In this document: one piece after another, positions 46,569 to 56,468 of the stretch | Numbering within the stretch: the stretch's first letter is position 1 | Layout of the letters: the number at the start of each line of letters is the position of its first letter | Assembly (NCBI GenBank): GCA_947629095.1 | Contig: CANRCK010000014.1 | Coordinates: 1 to 64,000 of the forward strand | Direction of reading: 5' to 3' | Origin: an uncultured Clostridia bacterium | GTDB taxonomy: Bacteria; Bacillota; Clostridia; Christensenellales; Borkfalkiaceae | Length of the DNA stretch: 64,000 bases | The notes under the pieces: model-generated | Database searches by the model: none | Seen by the model: the letters and a program-made list of their open reading frames with translations, nothing else | What the model was told of the DNA's origin: nothing | Position numbers and translations under genes: made by a program

Positions 46569-49289
46569 TCAGTGTTCGTCGCCGGGAAGAATTGCAACGG
46601 GCGTTTCAACACTTGCAGCTGCTGCCGCAGGAGCCTTTGAGAACTCAAGCTTTAAGATTGAAACGTATTTATTGCTACTACCCACGGTAACATTAAATAT
46701 GATTTGATAATAGCAATCAGTCCACTCCGAACCTGCATCGGGAGTTATTGTAATCTCTGTGTCTTTCTGGTACTCAATATTCTTTGTAGCAATTGCAACT
46801 GCGCCGTCAGCCGTAGGGTCTGAGCTGTAAACCTTGAGGGTTACGCTGTTAATGGTAATGCTGCCGCTATCTGTAAGCTGAAGAGTTATCTTTGCTACGG
46901 TGCCGGTTATAGCCGTTTTACCGGTAAGTTTGCGGTCCGTGCCCGTGATTGATTTGCCGCCGAAACGCCAAGGTTGTTGCTGAGAATTTCCTTCAACGTT
47001 CCAGGTAACGCCGTTACATTCAACATCACAGTTACCGGCATAGGCGTTACTGCTGCCACTAACCTGCTCATCACTGTTCAGCGAATAAAGAACGTCAGTG
47101 TCTGCCGGGTCGGTTGTTCCGCCACCAGCGGGCGCCTTGTAGGTGCCGAGACGAGAAGGATATTCATTCTCTTGCGTAAGGTTGGTTACGTTGCTTGCGC
47201 TCATATTGGAAGTATAAGTGCTATAAGAACCAAGGAAATATGTACCGTCCTTGTTATTGGTCGTTCCGGTAATTTCTACCGTAAGGGTGTTGTACTGTGA
47301 GTTCCACTTCCATACGCAAGCAGCCGTCCTACTATCGCGATACAGTGAGTTAACGTAACCACCGTTATCAATGATTTCAAGGTACTTTGCACCATACTTA
47401 ATGACGAAGCCATCACCTTCCGGCTCAACTGTAAACGTTGCAGCTTTCGTCACATCGTTGGACACCGCAAGATAATATTCCTTTGAACCTGCGGCACCCG
47501 TGAGGTAATACCATGTGCCGCTTACTTCCATACCGATGAGGTATTCGCCCGCTTTCGTAGGAGCGGAAGTGATAGGATTGAATCCCTCATTTTCGGAATC
47601 GCCGCCGGGAGTCGTGCTGCCGCCTTCGGCAAACGTTATCGTGAAATTGAATACAAAGCCTCTTTGGGAAATAACAATTTTAACAGTCTTGGAGGGAGCC
47701 GCCAAAACAAATTCAACGTCGCCGCCTGCGCCTGTTTCATTGTAAGGCAATGTTTTTGCTGTGGCGTCGTTTACGGAAATAGTGTTGCTGTTGGTGGGCT
47801 GGCTTGATTTTTTATTCCAATCGTGGCAGTTAATTACTATTTTTGAAACATTTTCGCTAAATGTAAGAGTAAGCGTACCGTCATTACCATCACCGCTTTT
47901 ACCAAACTTTAATAAACCTGCAGTGTTTGGATATGCGCCACCCGTTGCATTACCATTATATATGTTTTTAACTGTTACGGAATCGAGCTTTGAATTACCG
48001 CTGCAAGCACCTTTGATTGTATCCAAAGCGTTAGTATCGGTTAAACCTGTGCCCTGCCCTGTTAAACCACTGAAGTCATACACCTCAGAGCCTGCAACAA
48101 CTTCCGCCGCCTTTTTAATTGTAACGGTTACATCTTTTGTATCATTCTCAGTACCACACGTAGCCTTTACGGTAATGGTAATTTGTTTATCCTCGTCGGT
48201 GGGAAGCGAGGACACATGCAACTTGTTGTCAGAAACGGTATAAGTTGTGTCCGTAGTACTCCATTCAAATGTAACGTCCTTAACGGTAGATACGGGAAGT
48301 TCAACATCGTTGGCAGCAGTTACCGTCATTGTTGCATTAACTTTGGAAAGAGCTAACTCGATTTTTTGAGCGGGCGTTCTCTCTTCCTTTTCAAGATAAT
48401 CGCAATAAATATCGCTATATGTATTATCAGATTTTTTGAAGCTTGCAAGTTCGGCATAAGGTGCACTGTCGTTTTTGCCTTGATACCATTCAATATGACC
48501 GTGAAGCTTAATCTTTTTGCCGAGGGCGAGGTCGTCAAATGAAGTAAGATTTTCTTCGTCATATTCTATTCTGTATACGCAAAGCGAGTTGGTGTTGTTA
48601 TATGTTTTATTTGCGTCGTATTCATCTGCAATATAAACCCAGCCAACAGCAGCGGAACCAAATTGTGTGCCGTTACCACAATTAACAATATAGCCTTCAA
48701 CCCAAACTACGGTAGGAACTTCATTACCTTTATCGGCATCACTATAATAATAGGTACCCGCAGTGCCCAAAGTGCTTGCAATTTCAATAACCTTGCTGGG
48801 CGAATAAGGATCGTCCAACGTGCCCGCTGCATCCTTGGGTTTTGCGGGAATGGTCTTGGTTACTTCCATCGACGCACTTGCGGAGTTGACCGTGACGGTT
48901 GCCTTGAGCTTATACGCGATGGGGGCTACACCCTTGACGATGCCGATAGTGATCTGCTTGGTGGATGCATCCATCGTACCGATCTGAACGTAATCACCGA
49001 TATTTGTCACGTCGGTAGAGGTTACCGTCCATACGATATCGTACATTGTGCCATTGACCTTTGTCTGCCCGAGAACTGAATACGCGGAAGGGGTTTCGCC
49101 ATCCTTGACAAGGGTCTTTAAGGAAGCGATCGCTGCGTCTGCAATCTCTTGATCGGTCTGAGTTCCACTGCCTTGTTGTCCGCCTTGTTCGGTGCCGCCG
49201 CCTTCATCGCCGCCGCACGCGGCGAATCCGAAGCACATGGCAAGCGCCATTAAGATGGATAACAAACCAATTAGCCATTTTCTTTTCAT
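46569..49289 (-). CDS. Large surface lipoprotein with Ig-like repeats and an OB-fold-like region
   Basis: 906 aa; lipobox ALAMCFGFAACGG; two Ig-like repeats (DIVWTVTSTD..., VTFEWSTTDTTY...); VVWVEGYIVNCGNG...LCVYRIEYDEENLTSFDDLALGKKIKLHGHIEWYQG looks OB-fold-like. Confidence 0.7.
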   Translation of the reverse strand: MKRKWLIGLLSILMALAMCFGFAACGGDEGGGTEQGGQQGSGTQTDQEIADAAIASLKTLVKDGETPSAYSVLGQTKVNGTMYDIVWTVTSTDVTNIGDYVQIGTMDASTKQITIGIVKGVAPIAYKLKATVTVNSASASMEVTKTIPAKPKDAAGTLDDPYSPSKVIEIASTLGTAGTYYYSDADKGNEVPTVVWVEGYIVNCGNGTQFGSAAVGWVYIADEYDANKTYNNTNSLCVYRIEYDEENLTSFDDLALGKKIKLHGHIEWYQGKNDSAPYAELASFKKSDNTYSDIYCDYLEKEERTPAQKIELALSKVNATMTVTAANDVELPVSTVKDVTFEWSTTDTTYTVSDNKLHVSSLPTDEDKQITITVKATCGTENDTKDVTVTIKKAAEVVAGSEVYDFSGLTGQGTGLTDTNALDTIKGACSGNSKLDSVTVKNIYNGNATGGAYPNTAGLLKFGKSGDGNDGTLTLTFSENVSKIVINCHDWNKKSSQPTNSNTISVNDATAKTLPYNETGAGGDVEFVLAAPSKTVKIVISQRGFVFNFTITFAEGGSTTPGGDSENEGFNPITSAPTKAGEYLIGMEVSGTWYYLTGAAGSKEYYLAVSNDVTKAATFTVEPEGDGFVIKYGAKYLEIIDNGGYVNSLYRDSRTAACVWKWNSQYNTLTVEITGTTNNKDGTYFLGSYSTYTSNMSASNVTNLTQENEYPSRLGTYKAPAGGGTTDPADTDVLYSLNSDEQVSGSSNAYAGNCDVECNGVTWNVEGNSQQQPWRFGGKSITGTDRKLTGKTAITGTVAKITLQLTDSGSITINSVTLKVYSSDPTADGAVAIATKNIEYQKDTEITITPDAGSEWTDCYYQIIFNVTVGSSNKYVSILKLEFSKAPAAAAASVETPVAILPGDEH

Positions 49290-49423
49290 AACTTTCTCCT
49301 TTAAAAATATTTTTTATGTTTTAAACATAAAGCCGAATTTAGTTGCCCGAGTGAGTCGGGTGAGTTGGGATTGCCCCTCATATACGTCACGGCAATACCG
49401 TGACCCTCACAGGGTTAAGTTTC

Positions 49424-50956
49424 TCAGTCGAGAATCTCAAAGTAGCTGAGAAGGTGAACCTTGAGCTGGCATACGCCGTCGTATTGGTCGACAATACCCT
49501 GCGCGTTGATGGTTTTACCCACAAACCGACTCTGCAAAACAGTATTGCCGTCGTCATCCTTTAAAACCGTTGTACGGACAACTGTTGTGACCGCTCTGCC
49601 GTTGGAATCCGCCGCTACTTTGATCTTTTTACCGTTTACGTCGACTTCAACGCCGTTTTCGTCAAGCTGATAGCACGTGAGAGAGATTGCGCCGTCATTT
49701 TCGCCGCCGTTATGGGTGGTGTATGCCTCTTTGACGTAGAGATTTTCCATACGGATCGTCGTGTTCATAACGGCGTTGCCGTAATCGAGCGGGAACTTCC
49801 TGATCTCAGATGTTTCAACGCGGTTGCCGTCGGCGTCCTCGGTTACGGTGGTTATTTCGACGGAAGCCGTAATCTTCGTTGTCATGAAGTCTACGATATT
49901 TGTCTTGGCGAAAGCGGGAGATTGATTTTTCATCTCGTTGCCGTCTTTATCTTTGACAATGTAGGTATTTTTGGGGTTGTCGGGGTCACGCGGGTCATAG
50001 CTGAGACCGCTGATCTGTGCGCCGAACTCTTCGGAGTTGGTGGCTGTGCCGCAGAGGCTTACGCGGTTGCCGATCGTGAGAATCCTTCTTAAAAATGTAT
50101 CGGGATTATATCCGTAGAACACGGCTATGCCGAAATAGAGACCTGTTTCGGGGTCATATTCCTCGAGATAGACGCTGTTACCCATCTGCGTGGTGATAAC
50201 GCCCTCAACGCGGACGGTTTTTTGGGCATAATCGTCGATACAGCAACGAAGTTCCTTTAAAGAAAGCTCTATAGGAGCGCCCTCATAGAAGTTGGGGTCC
50301 TTTTCGTTGGAATAGACGATGAGCTTGTTTTCCTTTGCCTGCATGAGCGCGGGCAGGGCGTATTGCGTACCGTAGCGGTTGGTTTCGGTGTTCTGAGCGA
50401 AGCCATAGCCGTTTTGGAGAAGTTCAACGTTGAGGTTGCGATACTCGTCCCCCTCTTTCTCCTGGTACCAAATCCAAAGGGTGTATCTCTCACCCGTGGA
50501 GTCTACATTCCAATTTGAATCGTCCGATTCAACTATTATGGAATGAACGTCGGTGAGCTTTTGACGGGTGAAGTTGGAGGCAGTTTTGCCCCACTTCTCC
50601 ACGTCACCTGTCGATTCGGGCGTGTTGACGGCAAGATATCTTGCCTTGATATAGCCAAACGTCTTTTCAAAGGTATCCTTGTTGGCGTTGTAATTGGTCA
50701 GTGTGGAATTTGTTACGGGATCAAAGTGGGTAGTATCACCGTCGATGAACTGACGGACGGTGACTTCCTGCTTTACCGTTTCGCTGTTTAAATCAAGGTG
50801 AAGCTGGGAGACATAGTCAACAAGGTTTGCCCCACCCTGCTCGCCGCCTTGCTCGGTGCCGCTCTCGTTGGAGCCGCCGGCACACCCTGCCAAAACGGGA
50901 ATTACAAAGAGCGCCGCCAAAAGGAGTGAAACTAAAAATTTTGCGTATTTTTTCAT
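49424..50956 (-). CDS. Lipoprotein with staphylococcal-nuclease-like domain plus OB-fold-like region
   Basis: Lipobox VIPVLAGCAGG; QFIDGDTTHFD, KARYLAVNTPESTGDVEKWGKTASNFTRQKL, ELLQNGYGFAQ; then VRVEGVITTQMGNSVYLEE...NRVSLCGTATN. Confidence 0.75.
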   Translation of the reverse strand: MKKYAKFLVSLLLAALFVIPVLAGCAGGSNESGTEQGGEQGGANLVDYVSQLHLDLNSETVKQEVTVRQFIDGDTTHFDPVTNSTLTNYNANKDTFEKTFGYIKARYLAVNTPESTGDVEKWGKTASNFTRQKLTDVHSIIVESDDSNWNVDSTGERYTLWIWYQEKEGDEYRNLNVELLQNGYGFAQNTETNRYGTQYALPALMQAKENKLIVYSNEKDPNFYEGAPIELSLKELRCCIDDYAQKTVRVEGVITTQMGNSVYLEEYDPETGLYFGIAVFYGYNPDTFLRRILTIGNRVSLCGTATNSEEFGAQISGLSYDPRDPDNPKNTYIVKDKDGNEMKNQSPAFAKTNIVDFMTTKITASVEITTVTEDADGNRVETSEIRKFPLDYGNAVMNTTIRMENLYVKEAYTTHNGGENDGAISLTCYQLDENGVEVDVNGKKIKVAADSNGRAVTTVVRTTVLKDDDGNTVLQSRFVGKTINAQGIVDQYDGVCQLKVHLLSYFEILD

Positions 50957-50983
50957 AAAACCGAACCCCTGATTTAGCGTTTG

Positions 50984-52516
50984 TCAGTTCTGCATGCACT
51001 CTTCAAGCGTCTGCGCAAAGATCTTCTCCAATTGATCGGGTGTGGAGAACACAGCCTGCAACAGTGTACCGACATTTTTTCGTGCCTCGGCGGAGCCGAC
51101 AAATGCGGGAGACGTGAAGTAAGCATTCTCCTGCTCCATGCAGACCTTTGCGGAAAGCGCCGTGATATTGCCTACCTCATCTGCCGCTTCGTAATTTGCC
51201 TTAAATACCGGGTCCTCTAACATTGTTTCAAGATTGAGAACGGGAACGTAACCGGAAACTCTGGAGAAGTCTGCCTGGAAACCGACGTTCGTGATAAGAT
51301 ATTTGACGAAAAGCCAGCTTGCAAGAACTTCCTGAGGGTCACTATTCTTGAAGATGCAGACAGAAGGTCCCTGCGAGATGACCTTGGGTTTATAGTTGGC
51401 ATCGTAATCTTCTTGCGCAGAATCCTCAGCTTTGTAGTGCTTCAACTGAGGAATGGGAGCAATACCTACGGTGAATTCATACTCGCCCTGCACCTGATCC
51501 GATTGCTGATAGGAAGCGCCTGCCGTGGAGCCTATGCACATATAGGACGTCTGCGCAGTGAAACGGTCGGATGTGTAGGTGTTATTGTTGAGCATCTGCG
51601 TGGTAACGTAACCGGCTTGATACCAATCCGCAAATTCTTTGACGAATCCACGGTTGGTTTCATTATCGAAAAGGTAGTGATTGCCCGTCGCCGAAGTGTA
51701 GCCGGACCCGTACTGTTCACACATGGTGATGAACCAGTTTGCCTCGGAGTCGTAGCCGAGCGGAATGCAATCCGGATCGATATCCGTTTTGATCTTGCGG
51801 CAGACTTCTTCCATCTCTTTCCATGTTTTGGGAACCTCGAGACCATTGGTATCGAAGAAAGTCTTGTTGTAGAAGAGCACTTCGGTCGACTTGGAGAAAG
51901 GCATGGTATACATTTTGCCGTCGGCAAATTCTTTGCCCTCGTTATAGTAACCGGGGATAAACTTGTCGACCTGCTCCTGCGTAAGCCCAAGCTTTTCGGT
52001 AGTTCCGTCTTGACGAGTTACTGTCATATCGGCATAGGCGCCGCCGGGTAGGAAGTCGTCAAGCGTAAGCACCGCGCCCGAAGTATTGTATCCCGCAACG
52101 TGGTCGGAATAGCAATAAGCAATGTTGGGCTGCGTGTCTGCAATGATCTGGTTGGAGATCATAGTGTAGAGTTCGTCGTATTTGCTCGAATCTCTGACAG
52201 CGTCCACATTGTCGACGGTAATGTTGGGGTAGATAGCTTGAAATTTATCTACATAGGTTCTGAGGACTCCCCTCAGAGTCTGACCCATGGTGTGGGAGAA
52301 GCTGATAGTGACGGGCTTTGACGTATCGAAACCGCCCTCGGGCATCACAAATTCGGACGCACCCGAATTGCCGCCGCCCTGAAGTCCGCCGAGACCACCG
52401 CCGCTTCCTCCGTTGCCAGCGCCTCCGTTGCCACCATTGTTGCACGCGGTCAAGGACAATGCCATTATGCAGGCAAAAGCGCCCGCCATAATTACTGTGC
52501 CGATTTTTTTCTTCAT
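50984..52516 (-). CDS. ABC transporter substrate-binding lipoprotein (family 1, CUT1-type)
   Basis: Lipobox ALSLTACNN, Gly-rich linker; PKTWKEMEEVCRKI; followed upstream by MalFG-like permease genes. Confidence 0.88.
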   Translation of the reverse strand: MKKKIGTVIMAGAFACIMALSLTACNNGGNGGAGNGGSGGGLGGLQGGGNSGASEFVMPEGGFDTSKPVTISFSHTMGQTLRGVLRTYVDKFQAIYPNITVDNVDAVRDSSKYDELYTMISNQIIADTQPNIAYCYSDHVAGYNTSGAVLTLDDFLPGGAYADMTVTRQDGTTEKLGLTQEQVDKFIPGYYNEGKEFADGKMYTMPFSKSTEVLFYNKTFFDTNGLEVPKTWKEMEEVCRKIKTDIDPDCIPLGYDSEANWFITMCEQYGSGYTSATGNHYLFDNETNRGFVKEFADWYQAGYVTTQMLNNNTYTSDRFTAQTSYMCIGSTAGASYQQSDQVQGEYEFTVGIAPIPQLKHYKAEDSAQEDYDANYKPKVISQGPSVCIFKNSDPQEVLASWLFVKYLITNVGFQADFSRVSGYVPVLNLETMLEDPVFKANYEAADEVGNITALSAKVCMEQENAYFTSPAFVGSAEARKNVGTLLQAVFSTPDQLEKIFAQTLEECMQN

Positions 52517-52545
52517 GTTTATCTCCTTCTATTTGATTTTTTTGA

Positions 52546-53616
52546 TTAGCCTTTGATGCCGCTTCTCGATACTCCGCGCATTATGTACTTGCGGAAGAAT
52601 ATGAACAAAATGAGGAGCGGGACGGTGACAATGACGATAGCAGCCATCTGCGCGGGCATGTTGGTCTTCTGCAAAATATCGTCGTAGAATGCTTCGCCGC
52701 GTAGACCGACCGTAATGAGCCTGTGCGCCACGTCGTTTGCAACGAGCTTGGGCCACATATAGGCGTTCCACGCACCCATCATCTTAAGAAGCGTGATGGA
52801 GATGAGCGTGGGCGCGGAAAGCGGGATCATCACTTTCCACAAATATTTAAGATCGCTTGTCCCATCTACCTTGGCGGCGAGATACAGCTCGTTGGGAATC
52901 TGCATAAAGTTTTGCCGCAAGAGATAGATATAAAACACGCTGACGAGAGACGTAATGATTAAGACTGTATATGTATTGAGCAGGTTCCAATTGGCGACCG
53001 TAACATAATTCGTGACTGTGAACAGTTCGCCGGGAATCATCATCGTTGCAAGAAGCAGTGCAAACACGAGGTTCTTACCCTTGAAATTGAGCCTTGCAAA
53101 GGCATACGCTGAGAGAATGGTGATTATGAGAGAGAGAATCGTGGAGACAACACCGACGAGAACTGTGTTGAGGAACAGTCTGCCGAGGTTGAGACCTACG
53201 CTTTGGAACAGCTCTCTTCCAAACTCCGCTTTAAACTCCGCGCCCGTCAGTCCGCATTCGGAACAGACGGTTGGCGCGATTGGATTGTAGAAGATGTGCC
53301 CGCAGTTATTGCATGTGAAAGATCTGAACGCATAGGAATAGTTGGACCACTGCAATTCTGTGGGCCAGAATGTGGGAACAGTGGCTTCATACTCCGTCAC
53401 CGTCTTTAATGACGAGATGAGCATCCAATAGAAAGGAAAGAGGACAATGACCGCCATAATGGTGAGGAAAGCGTAGAGCGCAATCTGCACCAGGATCTTC
53501 CATATCTTCTGTTTTTTGGAAATATTGTGAATGTCGATTTCTCCGCTCGGAGTTTGGGGAGCATTTGCTTCGTCTTTAACGGCGGCAACTTCAGATTTAT
53601 TCAATTCTTCCGTCAT
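52546..53616 (-). CDS. Carbohydrate-type ABC permease (MalG-like) with CxxC-x15-CxxC insertion
   Basis: PFYWMLISSLKT; EAA loop LYLAAKVDGTSDLKYLWKVMIPLSAPTL; insertion TCNNCGHIFYNPIAPTVCSECG. Confidence 0.9.
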   Translation of the reverse strand: MTEELNKSEVAAVKDEANAPQTPSGEIDIHNISKKQKIWKILVQIALYAFLTIMAVIVLFPFYWMLISSLKTVTEYEATVPTFWPTELQWSNYSYAFRSFTCNNCGHIFYNPIAPTVCSECGLTGAEFKAEFGRELFQSVGLNLGRLFLNTVLVGVVSTILSLIITILSAYAFARLNFKGKNLVFALLLATMMIPGELFTVTNYVTVANWNLLNTYTVLIITSLVSVFYIYLLRQNFMQIPNELYLAAKVDGTSDLKYLWKVMIPLSAPTLISITLLKMMGAWNAYMWPKLVANDVAHRLITVGLRGEAFYDDILQKTNMPAQMAAIVIVTVPLLILFIFFRKYIMRGVSRSGIKG

Positions 53617-53628
53617 AGCTTACCTCCG

Positions 53629-55122
53629 TTAGTAATGTACTTTCTTTTTGCTTACATACAAGTTGATCATAGTGACAACGAATATGATTGCAAAAAGAAT
53701 GAGCGCAGCGGCGCTTGCACGCCCTTGGTTGTTGGCAATTCTGTCGTAAATGTATCCGACCATGGTATTGAGCGGCTTTCCGAAAGATCCCGGAGGTCCC
53801 ATCAGGTCGCCTGTACCGAAGATACCGACAACGCTGTTATATTCTTTGAATCCGCCGATGAATCCCGTGATAACGACGTAGGCGATCATCGGGGAAAGGA
53901 GCGGCACGGTTATGCGCCAGAATATGCGCCAGCGTGACGCGCCGTCAACCTTTGCCGCATCATAATATTGCTTATTGACGCCCTGAAGCCCGCCGAGAAG
54001 AACCAAAATTTTGAACGGCAATGCATTCCAAATAATATAGATACATAGCACGAACATATTGGCGAATTTCGACGAGGATTCGTTAACCCAGTTCACCTTC
54101 GTCCCGCCGAACGCTTCGATGATGGTATTGATGACACCGACAGAGGTCGGTTCCGTTGTCGGACTGTAGCCGATCATCTGGAACATTGCCATAAAGACCA
54201 TGCCGATGGCAATGGTGTTGGTAACATAAGGAAGGAAAAAGATAGTCTGAAAGACACGCCTGAGCGGCTTAATGGAGTTGAGCGCTACGGCGATGATGAG
54301 CGCAAGCATGGTAGAAATGGGCACCGTGATGACCGTCAACAGGACGGTGTTGAGAAGGCAATTCCAAAATCCGCTGTATTGAACAACGTTCTTGAAATTA
54401 TTGAAATTCACGGCAAAGGGATCAGCGTTGGGATTTTTTGCAGCCAAGACGCTGTAATCCTCAAGCATCGAGATCCTGAAAGTATTAATGATGGGCCAAA
54501 CGGTAAAGATGCCAAGAAGAACGAGTGCGGGAAGAAGATAAACCCAACCTTTCCATTTTCCCCACGTCGTTTTCCAGAGTGCCCTTTGATTGTTGTCTGC
54601 AATCCATACGGTGTGAACGACCGTCTCCCCCACCGCGACGAGCAGGAAAAGGACGCCGAACACAACGGCAAGGATGGAGAACGCGCCGGGCTGATAGGCA
54701 ACGCCCTGCGTTGCGCTCATCGAGCCAAGCCAAATTATCTGCCCTGCTCCCGTTGCAATCGCCGAGAAAGAGGTTGCGATCGCAGCGATATCAAAGGCGA
54801 GGGAATTGCGGTGTTTCTTCAACACTACTCCCAAAACGCCCGCGATGACAGAGACGGAAGCAATTACTATCATAACTATGACGGGCGTCTTAAGACCCTC
54901 CATCCAATCTCCAACGATCGCTCCATATCCTGTGAGCGTGTCGCCACCGACCTTGACCACGTTCCCAATGGGAGCGAGGAAAAGCACGACGGCTAAAAGA
55001 CACAAAGCGGCAGTCGGGATCCATGCGATGAGGGCGGCATGCTCACGGAAGAAATTCGTCAGCCGACCCTTTTTCTTTGCGGAATCGTCCTGCACGACGA
55101 CTTCATTCGTTTCTTCTGTCAT
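53629..55122 (-). CDS. Sugar-type ABC permease (MalF/UgpA-like) with long N-terminal membrane extension
   Basis: WVYLLPALVLLGIFTVWPIINTF; EAA loop YYDAAKVDGASRWRIFWRITVPLLSP; about 189-residue N-terminal extension. Confidence 0.9.
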   Translation of the reverse strand: MTEETNEVVVQDDSAKKKGRLTNFFREHAALIAWIPTAALCLLAVVLFLAPIGNVVKVGGDTLTGYGAIVGDWMEGLKTPVIVMIVIASVSVIAGVLGVVLKKHRNSLAFDIAAIATSFSAIATGAGQIIWLGSMSATQGVAYQPGAFSILAVVFGVLFLLVAVGETVVHTVWIADNNQRALWKTTWGKWKGWVYLLPALVLLGIFTVWPIINTFRISMLEDYSVLAAKNPNADPFAVNFNNFKNVVQYSGFWNCLLNTVLLTVITVPISTMLALIIAVALNSIKPLRRVFQTIFFLPYVTNTIAIGMVFMAMFQMIGYSPTTEPTSVGVINTIIEAFGGTKVNWVNESSSKFANMFVLCIYIIWNALPFKILVLLGGLQGVNKQYYDAAKVDGASRWRIFWRITVPLLSPMIAYVVITGFIGGFKEYNSVVGIFGTGDLMGPPGSFGKPLNTMVGYIYDRIANNQGRASAAALILFAIIFVVTMINLYVSKKKVHY

Positions 55123-56468
55123 TCGTTCACCTCGCTATCCGTATTGTCTGTTTCGAGAGATGACGTCTCGGGCGTTTCTACGGCTTCGGGAACGCTCTTC
55201 TTTTTGAAAAGACCCTTGACCTTAGCAAAAACGCTCTTCTTGGTTTCGTAGGGTTTGTCCTCTTCCACCTTATCGTCGGCTTCTCTGGGCAGAGGACCTT
55301 CGTGAGGGGTAATAACTTGTCCCTCCGCCGCCATCTCGGCTACAATCGTTTCGTGCAAAGCAATCTGGTCGCCGAAATAAACGCGGTCCTCCGTATCTTT
55401 GTTGAAAATATATACTTTTGCGGGTTTTAAATTGAATTTCACTGTTTCACCCGCAGTGTTGGCTATTTGGTCGGCAGAAATTATGGAGCGGACAACCGGA
55501 TTCAACGAATTTGCATTGGTGGATACCACCGAAACGTCTCTGCCCATAACGTCAATGCCGGAAACGGAGCAGGTAAATTTGCCCTCTTTTTCGAGAATAA
55601 AGCCTTCGGGGCGTATTCCCACGTATACCTCCTGGTCTTCAACTCCCGCAACGTCGAGTACGGCTTCGTCGCCGATATATAACTTTCCGTTTTCCACCTT
55701 GCCGGAGAAAACGTTTATGGGAGGTGTGCCGAGGAACTTGGCTACAAAAAGATTTGCGGGATCGTCGTATACGCGCTGGGGCTTGCCGGTCTGCATAATT
55801 ACGCCGAGTTTCATTACGACGATATAATCGGAAATAGACATTGCCTCTTCCTGGTCATGCGTAACGAAAATGGTTGTAATTTGCGTATCCCTTTGAATCC
55901 TACGTATCTCTTCACGGGTCTGCAAGCGCAAACGTGCGTCCAAATTAGAAAGAGGCTCGTCCAAAAGAAGAACGCGCGGCATTTTTACAAGCGCACGGGC
56001 GATTGCAACACGCTGCTGCTGACCGCCCGAAAGCTCGGAGGGCTTGCGGTTCATAAACTCTTCTATCTTGACGAGCTTTGCCGCTTCGTTTGCGCGTGTT
56101 AACATCTCTTCTTTGGAAAGCCTGTTTTCACCCTTTAAATTTTGCAAAGGAAATAAAATATTCTGTTGTACCGTCATGTGTGGATAGAGGGCATAGTTTT
56201 GGAAAACCAAACCGATACCTCTGTTCTCGGGGGCAAGGGACGTTACGTCGTCCTCGCCGAAGAAAATTCTACCGCTCGTGGGAGCCTGCAAGCCGCTTAT
56301 CATAAACAGCGTGGTGCTCTTGCCGCAGCCGGAAGGGCCCAAAAGTCCTATCAGCTTGCCGTCGGGAATTTCAAGATTGAAATCATTTACCGCAACAACT
56401 TCCGCGTTCGGCTCTTTTTTATTGCGGCTGGGGAAAATTTTTGTGAGATGCTGGAGTACAACTTTCAT
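55119..56468 (-). CDS. ABC transporter ATP-binding protein (MsmX/UgpC/MalK-like)
   Basis: GLLGPSGCGKSTTLFMISGL, LSGGQQQRVAIARAL, VLLLDEPLSNLDARLR; TOBE region. Confidence 0.95.
   Translation of the reverse strand: MKVVLQHLTKIFPSRNKKEPNAEVVAVNDFNLEIPDGKLIGLLGPSGCGKSTTLFMISGLQAPTSGRIFFGEDDVTSLAPENRGIGLVFQNYALYPHMTVQQNILFPLQNLKGENRLSKEEMLTRANEAAKLVKIEEFMNRKPSELSGGQQQRVAIARALVKMPRVLLLDEPLSNLDARLRLQTREEIRRIQRDTQITTIFVTHDQEEAMSISDYIVVMKLGVIMQTGKPQRVYDDPANLFVAKFLGTPPINVFSGKVENGKLYIGDEAVLDVAGVEDQEVYVGIRPEGFILEKEGKFTCSVSGIDVMGRDVSVVSTNANSLNPVVRSIISADQIANTAGETVKFNLKPAKVYIFNKDTEDRVYFGDQIALHETIVAEMAAEGQVITPHEGPLPREADDKVEEDKPYETKKSVFAKVKGLFKKKSVPEAVETPETSSLETDNTDSEVNE

Noticed and set aside
54379-54996. 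205-aa plus-strand ORF opposite the MalF-type permease
   Set aside because: Antisense shadow with composition of reverse-read membrane segments; no homology recognised
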